Translations under genes and position numbers: made by a program | Assembly (NCBI RefSeq): GCF_007830175.1 | Contig: NZ_VLKH01000007.1 | Location: 118,491 to 182,490 of the forward strand | Direction of reading: 5' to 3' | Length of the DNA: 64,000 bases | Source of the DNA: Sedimentibacter saalensis | GTDB lineage: Bacteria > Bacillota > Clostridia > Tissierellales > Sedimentibacteraceae | In this document: positions 9,100 to 17,954 of the stretch, one piece after another | Layout of the letters: each line of letters starts with the position of its first letter | Position numbering within the stretch: the stretch's first letter is position 1 | Notes under the pieces: generated by a model | Told to the model about the DNA's origin: nothing | The model's input: the letters and a program-made list of their open reading frames with translations, nothing else | Database searches by the model: none

Positions 9100-9972
9100 A
9101 TGGTGTTTGACATGCCAGAGGATAGAGGATATCTGTTTTGGGAAAAATATTGTAAAGCACAAGGGAAAAATATGATATTAGTATTTGAATTATTAATTAA
9201 ACTGTTACTTGTACTTGTTATATTGGTTTATCTGGTAGGGATATTGTTTATTTCATTGGTTTCAGTTGTGTATTTTGTAGGATATGCATATGATGCGATT
9301 TTTGGAAATTCCTTACTAAATATGGGATATTATATAGGATGTAAAATTCCTAAACTTAAGGAAGTCTTTTGGTTGAAGAATTTATGGAAAAAAATTCAAC
9401 TGAAGGAAATGTATTTGAGATATGAAACACCGTTGTTCACATATTGTTTTTCGTATACAGCGATATCGTTTATTGCAATAGCATTACCTATTCAAAATAG
9501 ATTTGGAATCATATTTGCATCAGCTTTGTATTTGGTGTTTTATTTTGCTGGAATGTCAAGAAAGTGTGGAAATGATGAACAGTATTATGAAAAGGTATTG
9601 ACAAATAATATGGATTTTTTGAAACTATCATTTTTACCGTTGGGCTTTGTTATTACTGTTTTAGGTTTTTGTTTTACTATTACAGGAATGAAGGTGCAAG
9701 AAATACCTATTGATTTTTCAATAATACAAAGTATATTTACAAATTTGATGAACTATAATGATGAGACAAATATATTGTTGTTATTGTTTAAAATGATAAT
9801 TGTTGGTCTTATGTTATTAATGGTATTTTATATAATAAGCTTACCAATTCAAGTAATATCATATTTTATTATTTCTGTAATTAATTATTTTAGAAAACAT
9901 AAGAAGGCGTATGTGGATTTGTTTAAAAAGTACTTAGGTATTGTAATTTATTTATTTAGAAGCATAAAGTAA
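9100..9972 (+). CDS. Hypothetical multi-pass membrane protein
   Basis: I do not recognise this protein of up to 290 residues. It has a strongly hydrophobic segment near residues 25-55, two more at about 120-150, one at about 175-195 and a long one at about 222-262, so 5-6 membrane helices are likely. Short basic loops (RKCGN, RKHKK) suggest the inside faces. The start is uncertain: ATG at 9100 has a poor ribosome site, while ATG at 9172 follows an AAGGGAAAA sequence and would begin directly in the first helix. The surrounding genes are accessory and the base composition is very AT-rich. Confidence 0.55.
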   Translation: MVFDMPEDRGYLFWEKYCKAQGKNMILVFELLIKLLLVLVILVYLVGILFISLVSVVYFVGYAYDAIFGNSLLNMGYYIGCKIPKLKEVFWLKNLWKKIQLKEMYLRYETPLFTYCFSYTAISFIAIALPIQNRFGIIFASALYLVFYFAGMSRKCGNDEQYYEKVLTNNMDFLKLSFLPLGFVITVLGFCFTITGMKVQEIPIDFSIIQSIFTNLMNYNDETNILLLLFKMIIVGLMLLMVFYIISLPIQVISYFIISVINYFRKHKKAYVDLFKKYLGIVIYLFRSIK

Positions 9973-10076
9973 GGTGTTTCACAAAGAGAATTTCATCAGA
10001 CCTTCAAAGATAACTGGCAAGCATTTCACTCTTTGGAAATCGAAGAATCTGAACAGGATATCTAAGAGAGGCTGCT

Positions 10077-10835
10077 ATGCTACGAAAGAGTAAGAATAAA
10101 TTTGATATACATGGTGATACAATTTCAATAATGCGTGAGGGTTGGGAACAGATGGCTTTCGCAACGTATCGTGAGGATTATTATGAGGAGCTATTCACCC
10201 ATACTTGGACATTATCAAAAGGTTATCCAACTAATGTCGCACTTGGTGGAAGTCTTCACCGATATATGATGGCTAAGTGGTATGGAGACGATGTTCTTAG
10301 AGACTTGACAGAAAAAGGTTATGTTGTTGACCATATGAATAATAACCACATGGATTGTAGGATATCTAATTTGGAATTCTTAAAGCACAACCGTAATGTC
10401 GCAAAAGGACAGTATTTGGATAAAGAAGCTAAAAGAATGCGTTATAGGCTTGCGTTGAGCCTTTTTAAAGACTTCTCCACTGGATGTTATCAGATTACAA
10501 TCGGCTGTAATGACCACATTATATCGATGGACAGCAAGGGACAAGAATACCATATAAATGCAATAAAGCTCTTATATAATTGTGACTATTCGCTAGTGGT
10601 ACTTGATGCAGAAGCTATCCTTACAGAATATGAAGCTGCCGGAAAGTTCTCTATTGCAAATTTACATTGTTGCGACAGACGAATCGAAGAAGCGGTTGAT
10701 ATTAAGCTAACGGACGAAGAGAAAAATCAAGCTGTCGTAATACGTGGTGGTGTGCATTATTTGGTTATTGGAAATGGGAAGACCTTCCTAAATTCAATAC
10801 ACTACGAAAAAGGATGGCTTCCACCAGAAAAATAG
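10077..10835 (+). CDS. HNH endonuclease-like protein
   Basis: A 252-residue protein with the HNH arrangement seen in phage and homing-type nucleases: His61 in LHRYMM, then VVDHMNNNHMDCRISNLEFL with Asp85-His86, the Asn/His pair at 90-91 and Asn98, followed by a basic stretch that fits a DNA-binding tail. The family cuts DNA with one divalent metal. The C-terminal half (about 120-252) has no recognised domain. It follows a membrane protein and precedes a lipoprotein within an accessory island. It may be a remnant of a phage or a stand-alone homing nuclease. Confidence 0.65.
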   Translation: MLRKSKNKFDIHGDTISIMREGWEQMAFATYREDYYEELFTHTWTLSKGYPTNVALGGSLHRYMMAKWYGDDVLRDLTEKGYVVDHMNNNHMDCRISNLEFLKHNRNVAKGQYLDKEAKRMRYRLALSLFKDFSTGCYQITIGCNDHIISMDSKGQEYHINAIKLLYNCDYSLVVLDAEAILTEYEAAGKFSIANLHCCDRRIEEAVDIKLTDEEKNQAVVIRGGVHYLVIGNGKTFLNSIHYEKGWLPPEK

Positions 10836-11038
10836 TAAGTGGTGTTGATATGTTCCTACAAACGAAAAGCAATACTGGATATATTCACTATAACAACAGG
10901 GGTTGAAACGGCAGTTTTGATAGCTATACCCTCATCTCAAAACATGTTGAGACAGTTGTCTTGATGTCACGATTAGCTGGTGTTGATTAAAAGTGCAGTA
11001 ATAAAAGGAATAAAGTTTTAAGTTGTTGGAGGTAATTT

Positions 11039-11641
11039 GTGAAAAGGGAAAGGATATTTGTTGCACTTTTATTAGCTGTGGTATGTTTAACATCCTGTAG
11101 CCAAAATAATACAGCATCTGAATCGGTTCAACAGCGAGAACATGTTAAAGAAACCGAGATGCCCGAAGAGATTGCTTCTGAAAAGCAAGAGGAAGATTCA
11201 ACTGAGAATCTGGCAATAAAATGGGATGAAATTACTGAGGATGGTGTTAATGAAGATCTTTTATACGAAAATATGGACACAGATACCTTAGAATATGTTG
11301 CTGCAGAATTGCAGACTCTCATTGAAGAAGAAGCTGAGGCAGAAAAAGAAAATCCGGACATAGTATTAACAGAAGGCTGGGTGCGAGTATTTGAATCTGA
11401 ACATTACGCAAATGTATTAAAACTTGGCAATCAGGCAATGAAGCCGTTATATTGGATTATTTATAAAAGTTCCAATGCAGGTCAGTATGAATATATCTGT
11501 GCATATGCATTATATGAGATATCGGGATATGATTTTACTGATGAAAATGGATGTCTTACATGGTCAGATTCTAAAGAATTTCTCAACGTATTTAATGAGC
11601 AGGTTATATTGAAAGAGTATAATTTAAATAGACAGAATTAA
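11039..11641 (+). CDS. Hypothetical lipoprotein
   Basis: A 200-residue protein beginning with GTG behind a strong GGAGGT site. It has a type II signal peptide with a lipobox LTSC and lipidation Cys at about residue 20, followed by an acidic, Glu/Ser-rich linker (about 25-95) and a C-terminal part with ALYEISGYDF. It should be anchored on the outer face of the membrane. I do not recognise the C-terminal domain. The strong acidic bias of the linker is low-complexity, so distant similarity searches would need masking. A good terminator follows the stop. Confidence 0.7.
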   Translation: MKRERIFVALLLAVVCLTSCSQNNTASESVQQREHVKETEMPEEIASEKQEEDSTENLAIKWDEITEDGVNEDLLYENMDTDTLEYVAAELQTLIEEEAEAEKENPDIVLTEGWVRVFESEHYANVLKLGNQAMKPLYWIIYKSSNAGQYEYICAYALYEISGYDFTDENGCLTWSDSKEFLNVFNEQVILKEYNLNRQN

Positions 11642-11680
11642 ATAATACCATCCAATATGTCATTGGATGGTATTATATTT
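11642..11680. terminator. Bidirectional-looking intrinsic terminator
   Basis: A perfect 15-base stem (ATAATACCATCCAAT and its complement, loop ATGTC) begins right after the lipoprotein stop and is followed by ATTTCTC. The A/T-rich outer stem would work on both strands. Confidence 0.75.
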
Positions 11681-11887
11681 CTCAGCAGTAAGCAGGTAAA
11701 GTTGATTAATGAAAAATATGGATTGAAAACACAAAATGTGTGGAATATAATGAAGATGGCCATGCTAATTTTATGTAACTGTTTAGGAGTGATCGAAAGT
11801 GTCTTGACTAGGCGGCAAGGCAAATGAAATTGCTCAAACTATCTAGAGTGAAGGTACACAAGGATAAACAAATTAAAGGAGAAAATA

Positions 11888-12805
11888 ATGAGTTTTATTG
11901 ATTGTGTGAATAATAGAAACAGTATTTTGATGGAAGGTGCACTAGGGGAAAGATTAAAAAGAGAATATAGACTGGTTTTTGATGAAGATGTGGTCATGGC
12001 TGGTTTGGTATATTCAGATAACGGAAGAAGAGCTCTCAAGGAACTTTGGAGTGAATACGCCAAAATTGCCGGAATCTATCATTTGCCATTTTTGGCAACT
12101 ACACCAACAAGAAGGACTAATCAAGAGAGAGTCGGAAGGTCTAAGTTTGATTCCACCATTATTCATGAAAATGTAAAATTTTTGCGTGAAGTACAAGAAT
12201 TGCAGGATGTCGAAATGTATATTGGAGGTCTTGTAGGTTGTAAGGGGGATGCTTTTACCGGAGAAGATGCATTGGATTTAGAATCATCTAAGGATTTTCA
12301 TGAGTGGGAGGTCAGACTTTTCGCTGAGGCCGGAGTTGATTTCTTATATGCAGCACTATTTCCAAATGTTGAAGAAGCTGCTGGCATGGCATTGGCAATA
12401 GAAAAATACAAGATACCTTACATAATAAGTTTTACAATAAAAAAGGATGGTTGCCTCATTGATGGAACCAGGATTTCTGATGCGATAAAGTATATTGATT
12501 CATTAACAGCGAACAAACCTGTGTGCTATATGACAAACTGTGTTCATCCCAGAATAGTATATGAAGCTCTATTGCAACCATTTAATAACAATGAAATGGT
12601 TCATAATAGATTTAAAGGTATTCAAGTCAATACTTCGGCGCTATCATATGCTGAATTAGATAATTCCAAGGATTTAAAAGTGGCTGAGCCCACTGAAATT
12701 GCAGTAGATACGGTGAAACTTCGGGAAATCAGTCCATTCCAGATTTTTGGCGGCTGTTGCGGAACAGATGGCAGGCATATGAGTGAGATCGCAAAGAGAA
12801 TATAA
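11888..12805 (+). CDS. Homocysteine S-methyltransferase family protein
   Basis: A 305-residue zinc enzyme of the betaine/S-methylmethionine homocysteine methyltransferase family, which moves a methyl group to a thiol such as homocysteine. The three zinc cysteines are visible: Cys218 in YMTNCVHP and Cys290-Cys291 in FGGCCGTDGRH. The N-terminal motif is LMEGALGERL, where the more usual family form has a GG pair. The ATG follows AAAGGAGAAAA. The methyl donor is not evident. It is a single gene, about 15 kb from the Met-type transporter cluster, and could supply methionine. Confidence 0.85.
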   Translation: MSFIDCVNNRNSILMEGALGERLKREYRLVFDEDVVMAGLVYSDNGRRALKELWSEYAKIAGIYHLPFLATTPTRRTNQERVGRSKFDSTIIHENVKFLREVQELQDVEMYIGGLVGCKGDAFTGEDALDLESSKDFHEWEVRLFAEAGVDFLYAALFPNVEEAAGMALAIEKYKIPYIISFTIKKDGCLIDGTRISDAIKYIDSLTANKPVCYMTNCVHPRIVYEALLQPFNNNEMVHNRFKGIQVNTSALSYAELDNSKDLKVAEPTEIAVDTVKLREISPFQIFGGCCGTDGRHMSEIAKRI

Positions 12806-12868
12806 TAAAATTGAAAATGATATTCAATGTTAAATGTTTAAGTTGATTTACGAAAGAGGTTTATAAAT

Positions 12869-14212
12869 ATGTTGGAGGAAAGACAAGAAGAATTAATAAA
12901 TAGTGTATTAGAAGATGATAAAGAAAAAATACATGAAATAATTGATAATATGTATCCCATAGATATAGCTATTATCATAGAAGAACTTGATGACGAAAGT
13001 TTAATGAAATTTAATGAACATATAGATAATGAACTAATGGCTGAGATTATAGAACAGGCTAGTGAAGAATTACAGGTTAGAATTATAAAGCTGTTTGAAT
13101 TCAAATCAATAGTACATTTGTTTTCTTATATGTCCAATGATGATATAGCTGATATTTTAGGCAATCTCCCTATTAAAATGAGAAAAGATTTATTGAAGTT
13201 GATGAAGACGGGAGACACCAGACAATTGCAAGAGCTGCTGGGCTATGATGAAGATAGTGCCGGTGGTATTATGACAACAGAGTATATTGCCTTAAGAGGA
13301 GACTTGTTAATTGGAGAATCCTTAAAAAAAATCAAAGAAATTGGACCTAAAACAGAAGTAATTGAAACCATATTTGTGTTGAATAATAACAAGGAATTGA
13401 TAGGTACGGCGGATTTAAGGGATATATTAGTAGCACCTGAAGATGAAAAACTGTTAAACATTATGAATGATAATATAATCTCTGTTTATCCGGAAGAGGA
13501 CCAGGAAAAAGTATCCTTGCTTGTTTCTAAATACGATTTAAAGGCTATTCCGGTAATAAATCATAAAAATTCTCTGCTTGGCATAATAACTGTAGATGAT
13601 ATTATTGATGTTATAGTAGAAGAGCAAACAGAAGATATATTAATGATGGGGGGCGTAAGCAAGGAAGAGAGAGTAGATAGTTCTCTTGGAACTTCTATTA
13701 AAAGGAGGCTGCCCTGGTTATTTATAAATCTTGGAACTGCATTCTTAGCTGCATTTACTGTAGGTTTATTTGAAGATGTTATTGCACAAGTTGTTGCTTT
13801 GGCAGCTGCCATGCCTATTGTAGCAGGAATGGGAGGGAATGCAGGAACCCAAACATTATCAGTTGTTATAAGAAGTATTGCTCTTGGAGAAGTAAGTTTA
13901 AAAAAGAATTGGAGACTTGTGTTTAAAGAAGTGGGGCTTGGTATAATTAATGGAGCAGCTACAGGAGTTGTTACGGGAATAATACTTTATATGAAATATA
14001 ACAATCCTTATCTTGGACTCATTATCTTCGCTGCAATGATTGGAAATTTAGTAATAGCAGGTTTCTTTGGATTTATAATCCCTTTGTTATTGAAGGTGTT
14101 TGGTGTAGATCCTGCTTTAGCTTCAGCAATATTTTTAACAACAGCAACTGATGTTTTTGGATTTTTCTTATTTTTGGGATTAGCAAAAATGTTTTTACCA
14201 TATTTATTATAA
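12869..14212 (+). CDS. mgtE: MgtE family magnesium transporter
   Basis: A 447-residue Mg2+ channel. Domains in order are a cytoplasmic helical N domain (about 1-125, acidic), a tandem CBS pair (about 130-255) that closes the pore when Mg2+ is high, a connecting helix, then five membrane helices (about 275-447). The pore signature PIVAGMGGNAGTQ is present, as is the late TATDVFGFF motif. Length and domain order are standard. The ATG follows GAAAGAGG. The gene stands alone, with no Mg2+ riboswitch visible in the 63 bases upstream. Confidence 0.95.
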   Translation: MLEERQEELINSVLEDDKEKIHEIIDNMYPIDIAIIIEELDDESLMKFNEHIDNELMAEIIEQASEELQVRIIKLFEFKSIVHLFSYMSNDDIADILGNLPIKMRKDLLKLMKTGDTRQLQELLGYDEDSAGGIMTTEYIALRGDLLIGESLKKIKEIGPKTEVIETIFVLNNNKELIGTADLRDILVAPEDEKLLNIMNDNIISVYPEEDQEKVSLLVSKYDLKAIPVINHKNSLLGIITVDDIIDVIVEEQTEDILMMGGVSKEERVDSSLGTSIKRRLPWLFINLGTAFLAAFTVGLFEDVIAQVVALAAAMPIVAGMGGNAGTQTLSVVIRSIALGEVSLKKNWRLVFKEVGLGIINGAATGVVTGIILYMKYNNPYLGLIIFAAMIGNLVIAGFFGFIIPLLLKVFGVDPALASAIFLTTATDVFGFFLFLGLAKMFLPYLL

Positions 14213-14327
14213 GATTAATAACTATGGATATAGCCACAATTACAAAATACACAAAAAAAGCATTTAAAATATATGATGAAATGGACATGGAGAACCGTCA
14301 TTATTATCAAAAAAGGAGCGTAAAAAA

Positions 14328-14738
14328 ATGTGGAAATGCCCGAAATGCGGACGAACATTTAAGAATCAAAATCAAGACCACTTCTGCGGAGAATCGCCAA
14401 AAACAATTGACGAATATATTGCTGCACAGACTGAAAGTGTACAGCCACTGTTGAATCAAGTGCGGGATACAATCCGTGATGTGCTGCCTGATGCAGAGGA
14501 ACGAATATCATGGAGAATGCCAACATTTTGGCAAAAACATAATATCATTCATTTTGCTGCATTTAAAATGCACTTGGGGCTGTATCCAGGTGATAAGGCA
14601 ATGGAACATTTTGCAGACATATTAACAGAGTACAAGACAAGCAAGGGTGCATTGCAGTTGCCATACAACAAGCCTCTTCCGCTGGAGTTAGTCGCTGAGA
14701 TTGCAAAATGGTGTTATGAAACAGGAAATCACCATTAA
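14328..14738 (+). CDS. DUF1801 (YdhG-like) protein with N-terminal zinc ribbon
   Basis: A 136-residue protein. The N-terminal 20 residues hold CPKCG and a later HFC, a short zinc-ribbon-like knuckle. The rest matches the YdhG/DUF1801 fold, with IDEYIAAQ, ISWRMPTFW and FAAFKMHLGLYPG. Members are related to the frataxin-like fold and some are linked to iron homeostasis, but the function here is unknown. The ATG at 14328 follows AAAGGAGCG. A longer overlapping frame from 14224 is out of phase and has no ribosome site. Confidence 0.75.
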   Translation: MWKCPKCGRTFKNQNQDHFCGESPKTIDEYIAAQTESVQPLLNQVRDTIRDVLPDAEERISWRMPTFWQKHNIIHFAAFKMHLGLYPGDKAMEHFADILTEYKTSKGALQLPYNKPLPLELVAEIAKWCYETGNHH

Positions 14739-14753
14739 CTTTAGGTAAACTTA

Positions 14754-14960
14754 GGGGACGGTTCTCACCGGTCACTTATTCCAATGCGACTGTGGTCATA
14801 TCGAACCGATCGGGACTACTAAAAAAGTCTATTTTGTCATCCTGAACGTTAGTGAAGGATCTCATCTTTTGTTGAAAAAATGAGATTCTTCGAGCAAGCT
14901 CTCAGAATGACAGCGAATAAATGTATAGTTTTTCAGTGATCTCGAACTGTCCCCTGTGAC
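14754..14960. mobile_element. MITE-like nested palindromic element (copy A)
   Basis: Outer arms GGGGACGGTTCT and AGTTCGAG-type sequences read as imperfect inverted repeats around an inner palindrome (TGTCATCCTGAACG ... CAGAATGACAG with GGATCTCAT and ATGAGATTCTT at the centre). The right half, TATACATTTATTCGCTGTCATTCTGAGAG on the minus strand (positions 14896-14924), reappears nearly unchanged at 45368-45398. No ORF is present, so it would need a transposase supplied in trans. Confidence 0.65.
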
Positions 14961-14980
14961 TATTCCACTTACATTACAAT

Positions 14981-15652
14981 TTAATTAGGTTTATGGACGA
15001 TTAGAAACATGCTAGAATCATCCACCTCTTGCACCTCGTAGGGGTATCCTAATTCTTCACCAATTTTTTCAAAATCCTCTGATGAATGGAACGTCGCCTT
15101 AAAACCCCCATTGCAGACAATCACACCGTCTTTGGTTTTCGCGTAGTCAATTTCACCTAAAAGCCCTTTTGAGGCCTGTTCCTCAAACCATTTCAGACGA
15201 GTATCCCAGAATTTAGTGCTGTAACTGCTGAAATAAGCTGTTCCGCCTGGTGCAACATTATCAAGAATTTTGTGAATGACAGCCGAATCAGCACGCATGG
15301 CAGACAATCCGTTTTGCATGCACAAAATAACATTAAAGGGCTTAGAAAAATGTATGTGTTGAACATCCATCTCAACTATGCTGGCATTGGGGCAGTCCTT
15401 GAGATAATCCTTGCTTAACTCAACGCTTTCAGTCGAGATATCTATCCCGACAATTGATCTGCAGCAGGGAGCCAATTCCTTAATAATTCTGCCGTATCCT
15501 GCTCCAAGCTCCAGAACACTCTGTGTGTTTAATAGATTTTTCTTGACAAAATCTATCTCTGCTTTTAAATATTGCCTGACACGTGGAATTTGAGTTTCAT
15601 ATACCTTAAAAAGCATTTGCGAATTTAATTTTTCTGCATAGTAATTGTCCAT
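14981..15652 (-). CDS. Class I SAM-dependent methyltransferase
   Basis: A 223-residue methyltransferase of unknown substrate. SAM-binding motif I is VLELGAGYGR (about residues 40-50), followed by the acidic end of strand 2 in GIDIS and an ILCMQNGL element at strand 4. On the minus strand the ATG follows AGGAGAAAGG. It stands between a MITE-like repeat and an acetyltransferase read on the other strand. The N-terminal MLFKVYETQ region is not diagnostic. Small-molecule methylation is likely, but the substrate cannot be inferred. Confidence 0.8.
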   Translation of the reverse strand: MDNYYAEKLNSQMLFKVYETQIPRVRQYLKAEIDFVKKNLLNTQSVLELGAGYGRIIKELAPCCRSIVGIDISTESVELSKDYLKDCPNASIVEMDVQHIHFSKPFNVILCMQNGLSAMRADSAVIHKILDNVAPGGTAYFSSYSTKFWDTRLKWFEEQASKGLLGEIDYAKTKDGVIVCNGGFKATFHSSEDFEKIGEELGYPYEVQEVDDSSMFLIVHKPN

Positions 15653-15899
15653 AATTCGTATCCTTTCTCCTCATAATATTAGAAGCAGATTATTCTTTGC
15701 AAAATTAACTATGTCACAGATAAATTTGGTACTATTTTAATTGCCTATCAGTATAATTATATAAATACTTTACAAATATTACAATATTTGTTTATATATG
15801 GTGGACGGTTTTGCCCGTTGAATACTGTGCATACTATATTTTTATGTATGATTTACTGGAATTTTGTTATATAATTGATATTGTTTCCCAATGACTAAC

Positions 15900-15930
15900 C
15901 AAAGGAGACGAACTGTCCCCTTTGACTATT
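15900..15930. repeat. Remnant of the GGGGAC-type repeat end
   Basis: CGAACTGTCCCCTTTGACTAT matches the outer right end of the element at 14754-14960 almost exactly (CGAACTGTCCCCTGTGACTAT there). The open frame of the next gene runs through it, but the match to a repeat argues that translation starts after it. Confidence 0.6.
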
Positions 15931-15950
15931 TTAATTTAACGAGGAAAGAT

Positions 15951-16493
15951 ATGGCTGTAAATGTTAAAAAGGTGCGAAGGTACAATGGTGATTATAAAAT
16001 GATTAAAGAATTGTACTGTCACGCCTTTCCTGATATAGAGAGATTGCCCCTTTTGTTGCTGAGATTAATGGCTTTAAAACCTAATATTGAATTTTATTCA
16101 GTTTATGATGATGAAGAGTTTTGTGGCCTCTTGTACATTGTGAATTATAAAGCCATGTCACTGGTTTATTATTTTGCAGTTAGAAGCGATATAAGATCTA
16201 TGGGATATGGAACTAAAGTATTGGAATGGCTAAAAAAAGAAAAGAATTCCATTTCAATAATCATGGAAACTGTCCATGAAAAATGTGATAATGCAGGGCA
16301 GCGTCAACAAAGAAAAAATTTCTATCTAAAAAATGGATTTAAAGATACTGGCTATTATATGAAGGATTACAGCGGAACATTTGATATTTTGAGCACAGAG
16401 TCAGACATTAATCCAAAAGAGTTCAAGAAGCTTATTAAACAATTTACTTTTTGGATGAGTGACCTAAAAGTTGGGAAATTTTTATCCGCTTAA
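15951..16493 (+). CDS. GNAT family N-acetyltransferase
   Basis: A 180-residue acetyltransferase. The acetyl-CoA loop is recognisable around RSDIRSMGYGTKVL (about residues 80-95), and the late KNFYLKNGFKDTGYY is the usual GNAT strand 6-7 region. The start is set at ATG 15951, behind GAGGAAAG, rather than at 15891, because the first 20 codons of the longer frame lie in a dispersed repeat. The substrate is unknown. It converges on a membrane protein gene whose stop lies about 16 bases beyond its own. Confidence 0.8.
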   Translation: MAVNVKKVRRYNGDYKMIKELYCHAFPDIERLPLLLLRLMALKPNIEFYSVYDDEEFCGLLYIVNYKAMSLVYYFAVRSDIRSMGYGTKVLEWLKKEKNSISIIMETVHEKCDNAGQRQQRKNFYLKNGFKDTGYYMKDYSGTFDILSTESDINPKEFKKLIKQFTFWMSDLKVGKFLSA

Positions 16494-16509
16494 AGTTGGG
16501 CGACCATTG

Positions 16510-17136
16510 TTATAAACGGTTTTTGAGGAAATTATATGTCAATCCCATCAAACGGGAAAGCAAGAGAAAACTAATAACTGTTCCTTCTCTTATAAACAAG
16601 GTATTACCGGACATAAATGTGATAATTAATGTGCTGAACAGAAATAATATATCAAATCCCATACGAACGGACATTAAATTCTTTTTTAGTCTTTCGCATA
16701 ATACTACGCATAGACTCTCCAGTGGAAACTTTATGATTGCAATAGCCATAATTGCACCTAGACTAACAGAAGCCAGACACAATCCCACAAGGAAAGTTAA
16801 TGCCTTTAATAAATATGATTCAATAACAAAGCCTTGAAATACATAATAAACAAAAAAGTTAATTATATAGCCATTGGCCATAGTTGCTAATATCTGAATA
16901 ACATCTCTGGAGTCAAAGCTGGTTTTCCGAATGAGAACATAAGTTGCAAAAAACAGAATATTTAATATATTTAGCATTGTTCCTACTTCAAGATGAAATA
17001 GTTCTGCCATAGTCAATGCAAAGGCATTTAACATGCTTTGACCAATTCCTGCTTTTATCTGGAGAGAAATGCCTAAGCCAAGCATTAAAAATGCTAATAT
17101 GGAGTATACAGTGTATTTCATATATTTTGTTTTCAT
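16510..17136 (-). CDS. YczE/YyaS-like integral membrane protein
   Basis: A 208-residue membrane protein with about five hydrophobic helices. The N-terminal pattern GLGISLQIKAGIGQS is characteristic of the YczE/YyaS/YitT-like group, whose transport role is not settled. A basic cytoplasmic loop (RKTSFDSRD) follows helix 2. On the minus strand the ATG follows GAGGTAAAATT. It is transcribed divergently from a Crp-family regulator with 95 bases between the starts; in other genomes such pairs are often regulator and target, which is an inference here. Confidence 0.75.
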   Translation of the reverse strand: MKTKYMKYTVYSILAFLMLGLGISLQIKAGIGQSMLNAFALTMAELFHLEVGTMLNILNILFFATYVLIRKTSFDSRDVIQILATMANGYIINFFVYYVFQGFVIESYLLKALTFLVGLCLASVSLGAIMAIAIIKFPLESLCVVLCERLKKNLMSVRMGFDILFLFSTLIITFMSGNTLFIREGTVISFLLLSRLMGLTYNFLKNRL

Positions 17137-17231
17137 AATTTTACCTCTTCATATATTATTTTTAATTTATGATTATGTTATAATAAAACGAAACAATTTA
17201 ATATGAGAAATATCACATATGGGGTGAAAAA

Positions 17232-17846
17232 ATGAATCAATTTATAGATCAAATACCACCGGCAGTAATTGAGAAAGGGTCTAGAAAGATATTTGTTAAA
17301 CATAGCAATATTTTTAATATAAACAGCAATATAACAAGGTGCTATCTGATTCAATCCGGTATGGTAAAAATTTATATTGACCATGAAAATGGGCGCCGAT
17401 CAATTCTTGATTTTGTTGGACATAACGATTGGCTGGGAGAACTTTCTTTGTTTTGTGAAGAAGCAGATATTAAAGAAAACAAAGTGCTTCACGAAGTACA
17501 ATGCTTGGAATTTGATATAGCTGAATTACGACAACTGTGCAAAGAGAATGCAGAAGTTTCATTTTATTTTGCTTCATATATATCCGGTAAGCTATTGGCC
17601 AGAAGCTACCGCATGAGCGAATATCTGAATTATTCTCTGGAAAAAAGACTGGCCTCATTCATTATTAAGCATCAAAATAACGGTATATATAACATTCCTC
17701 ACACTGATGTTTCTGAGTACATGAATGTCAGTTACCGACACGTCTTGCATGTAATTAAGCATTTTTGCGAATTAGGTATACTGACAAAAGGAAAAGCATA
17801 TGTAATTTCAGATTTTGATAAGTTAACTCAAATTAAAAACAAGTGA
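17232..17846 (+). CDS. Crp/Fnr family transcriptional regulator (YeiL-like)
   Basis: A 204-residue regulator. A cyclic-nucleotide-binding-type beta-roll covers about residues 15-115 (GMVKIYIDHENGRRS, HNDWLGELSLF), a dimer helix follows, and a winged helix-turn-helix covers about 140-195 (HTDVSEYMNVSYRHVLHVIKHF). The match is to the YeiL subgroup. It is not obviously an iron-sulfur FNR, since there is no N-terminal Cys cluster. It is divergent from the YczE-like gene, and TATAAT at 17179-17184 is a plausible -10 for it. It may control the neighbour and itself. Confidence 0.85.
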   Translation: MNQFIDQIPPAVIEKGSRKIFVKHSNIFNINSNITRCYLIQSGMVKIYIDHENGRRSILDFVGHNDWLGELSLFCEEADIKENKVLHEVQCLEFDIAELRQLCKENAEVSFYFASYISGKLLARSYRMSEYLNYSLEKRLASFIIKHQNNGIYNIPHTDVSEYMNVSYRHVLHVIKHFCELGILTKGKAYVISDFDKLTQIKNK

Positions 17847-17954
17847 ATGCTCATGAAATTATGTCTTTCTGCTTTTTGAGTGTTATTTCTTTTGTAGAAC
17901 AGTTAAAGAATTAAAGCATATTATCATATTAAATTAAAAATTGATGAGGTACAT

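Noticed and set aside
14224..14454. 76-codon ORF upstream of the DUF1801 gene
   Set aside because: It overlaps the DUF1801 gene in another frame and lacks a ribosome site.
16496..16837. 113-codon plus-strand ORF
   Set aside because: It lies antisense to the clear YczE-like membrane protein gene, which has a good ribosome site.
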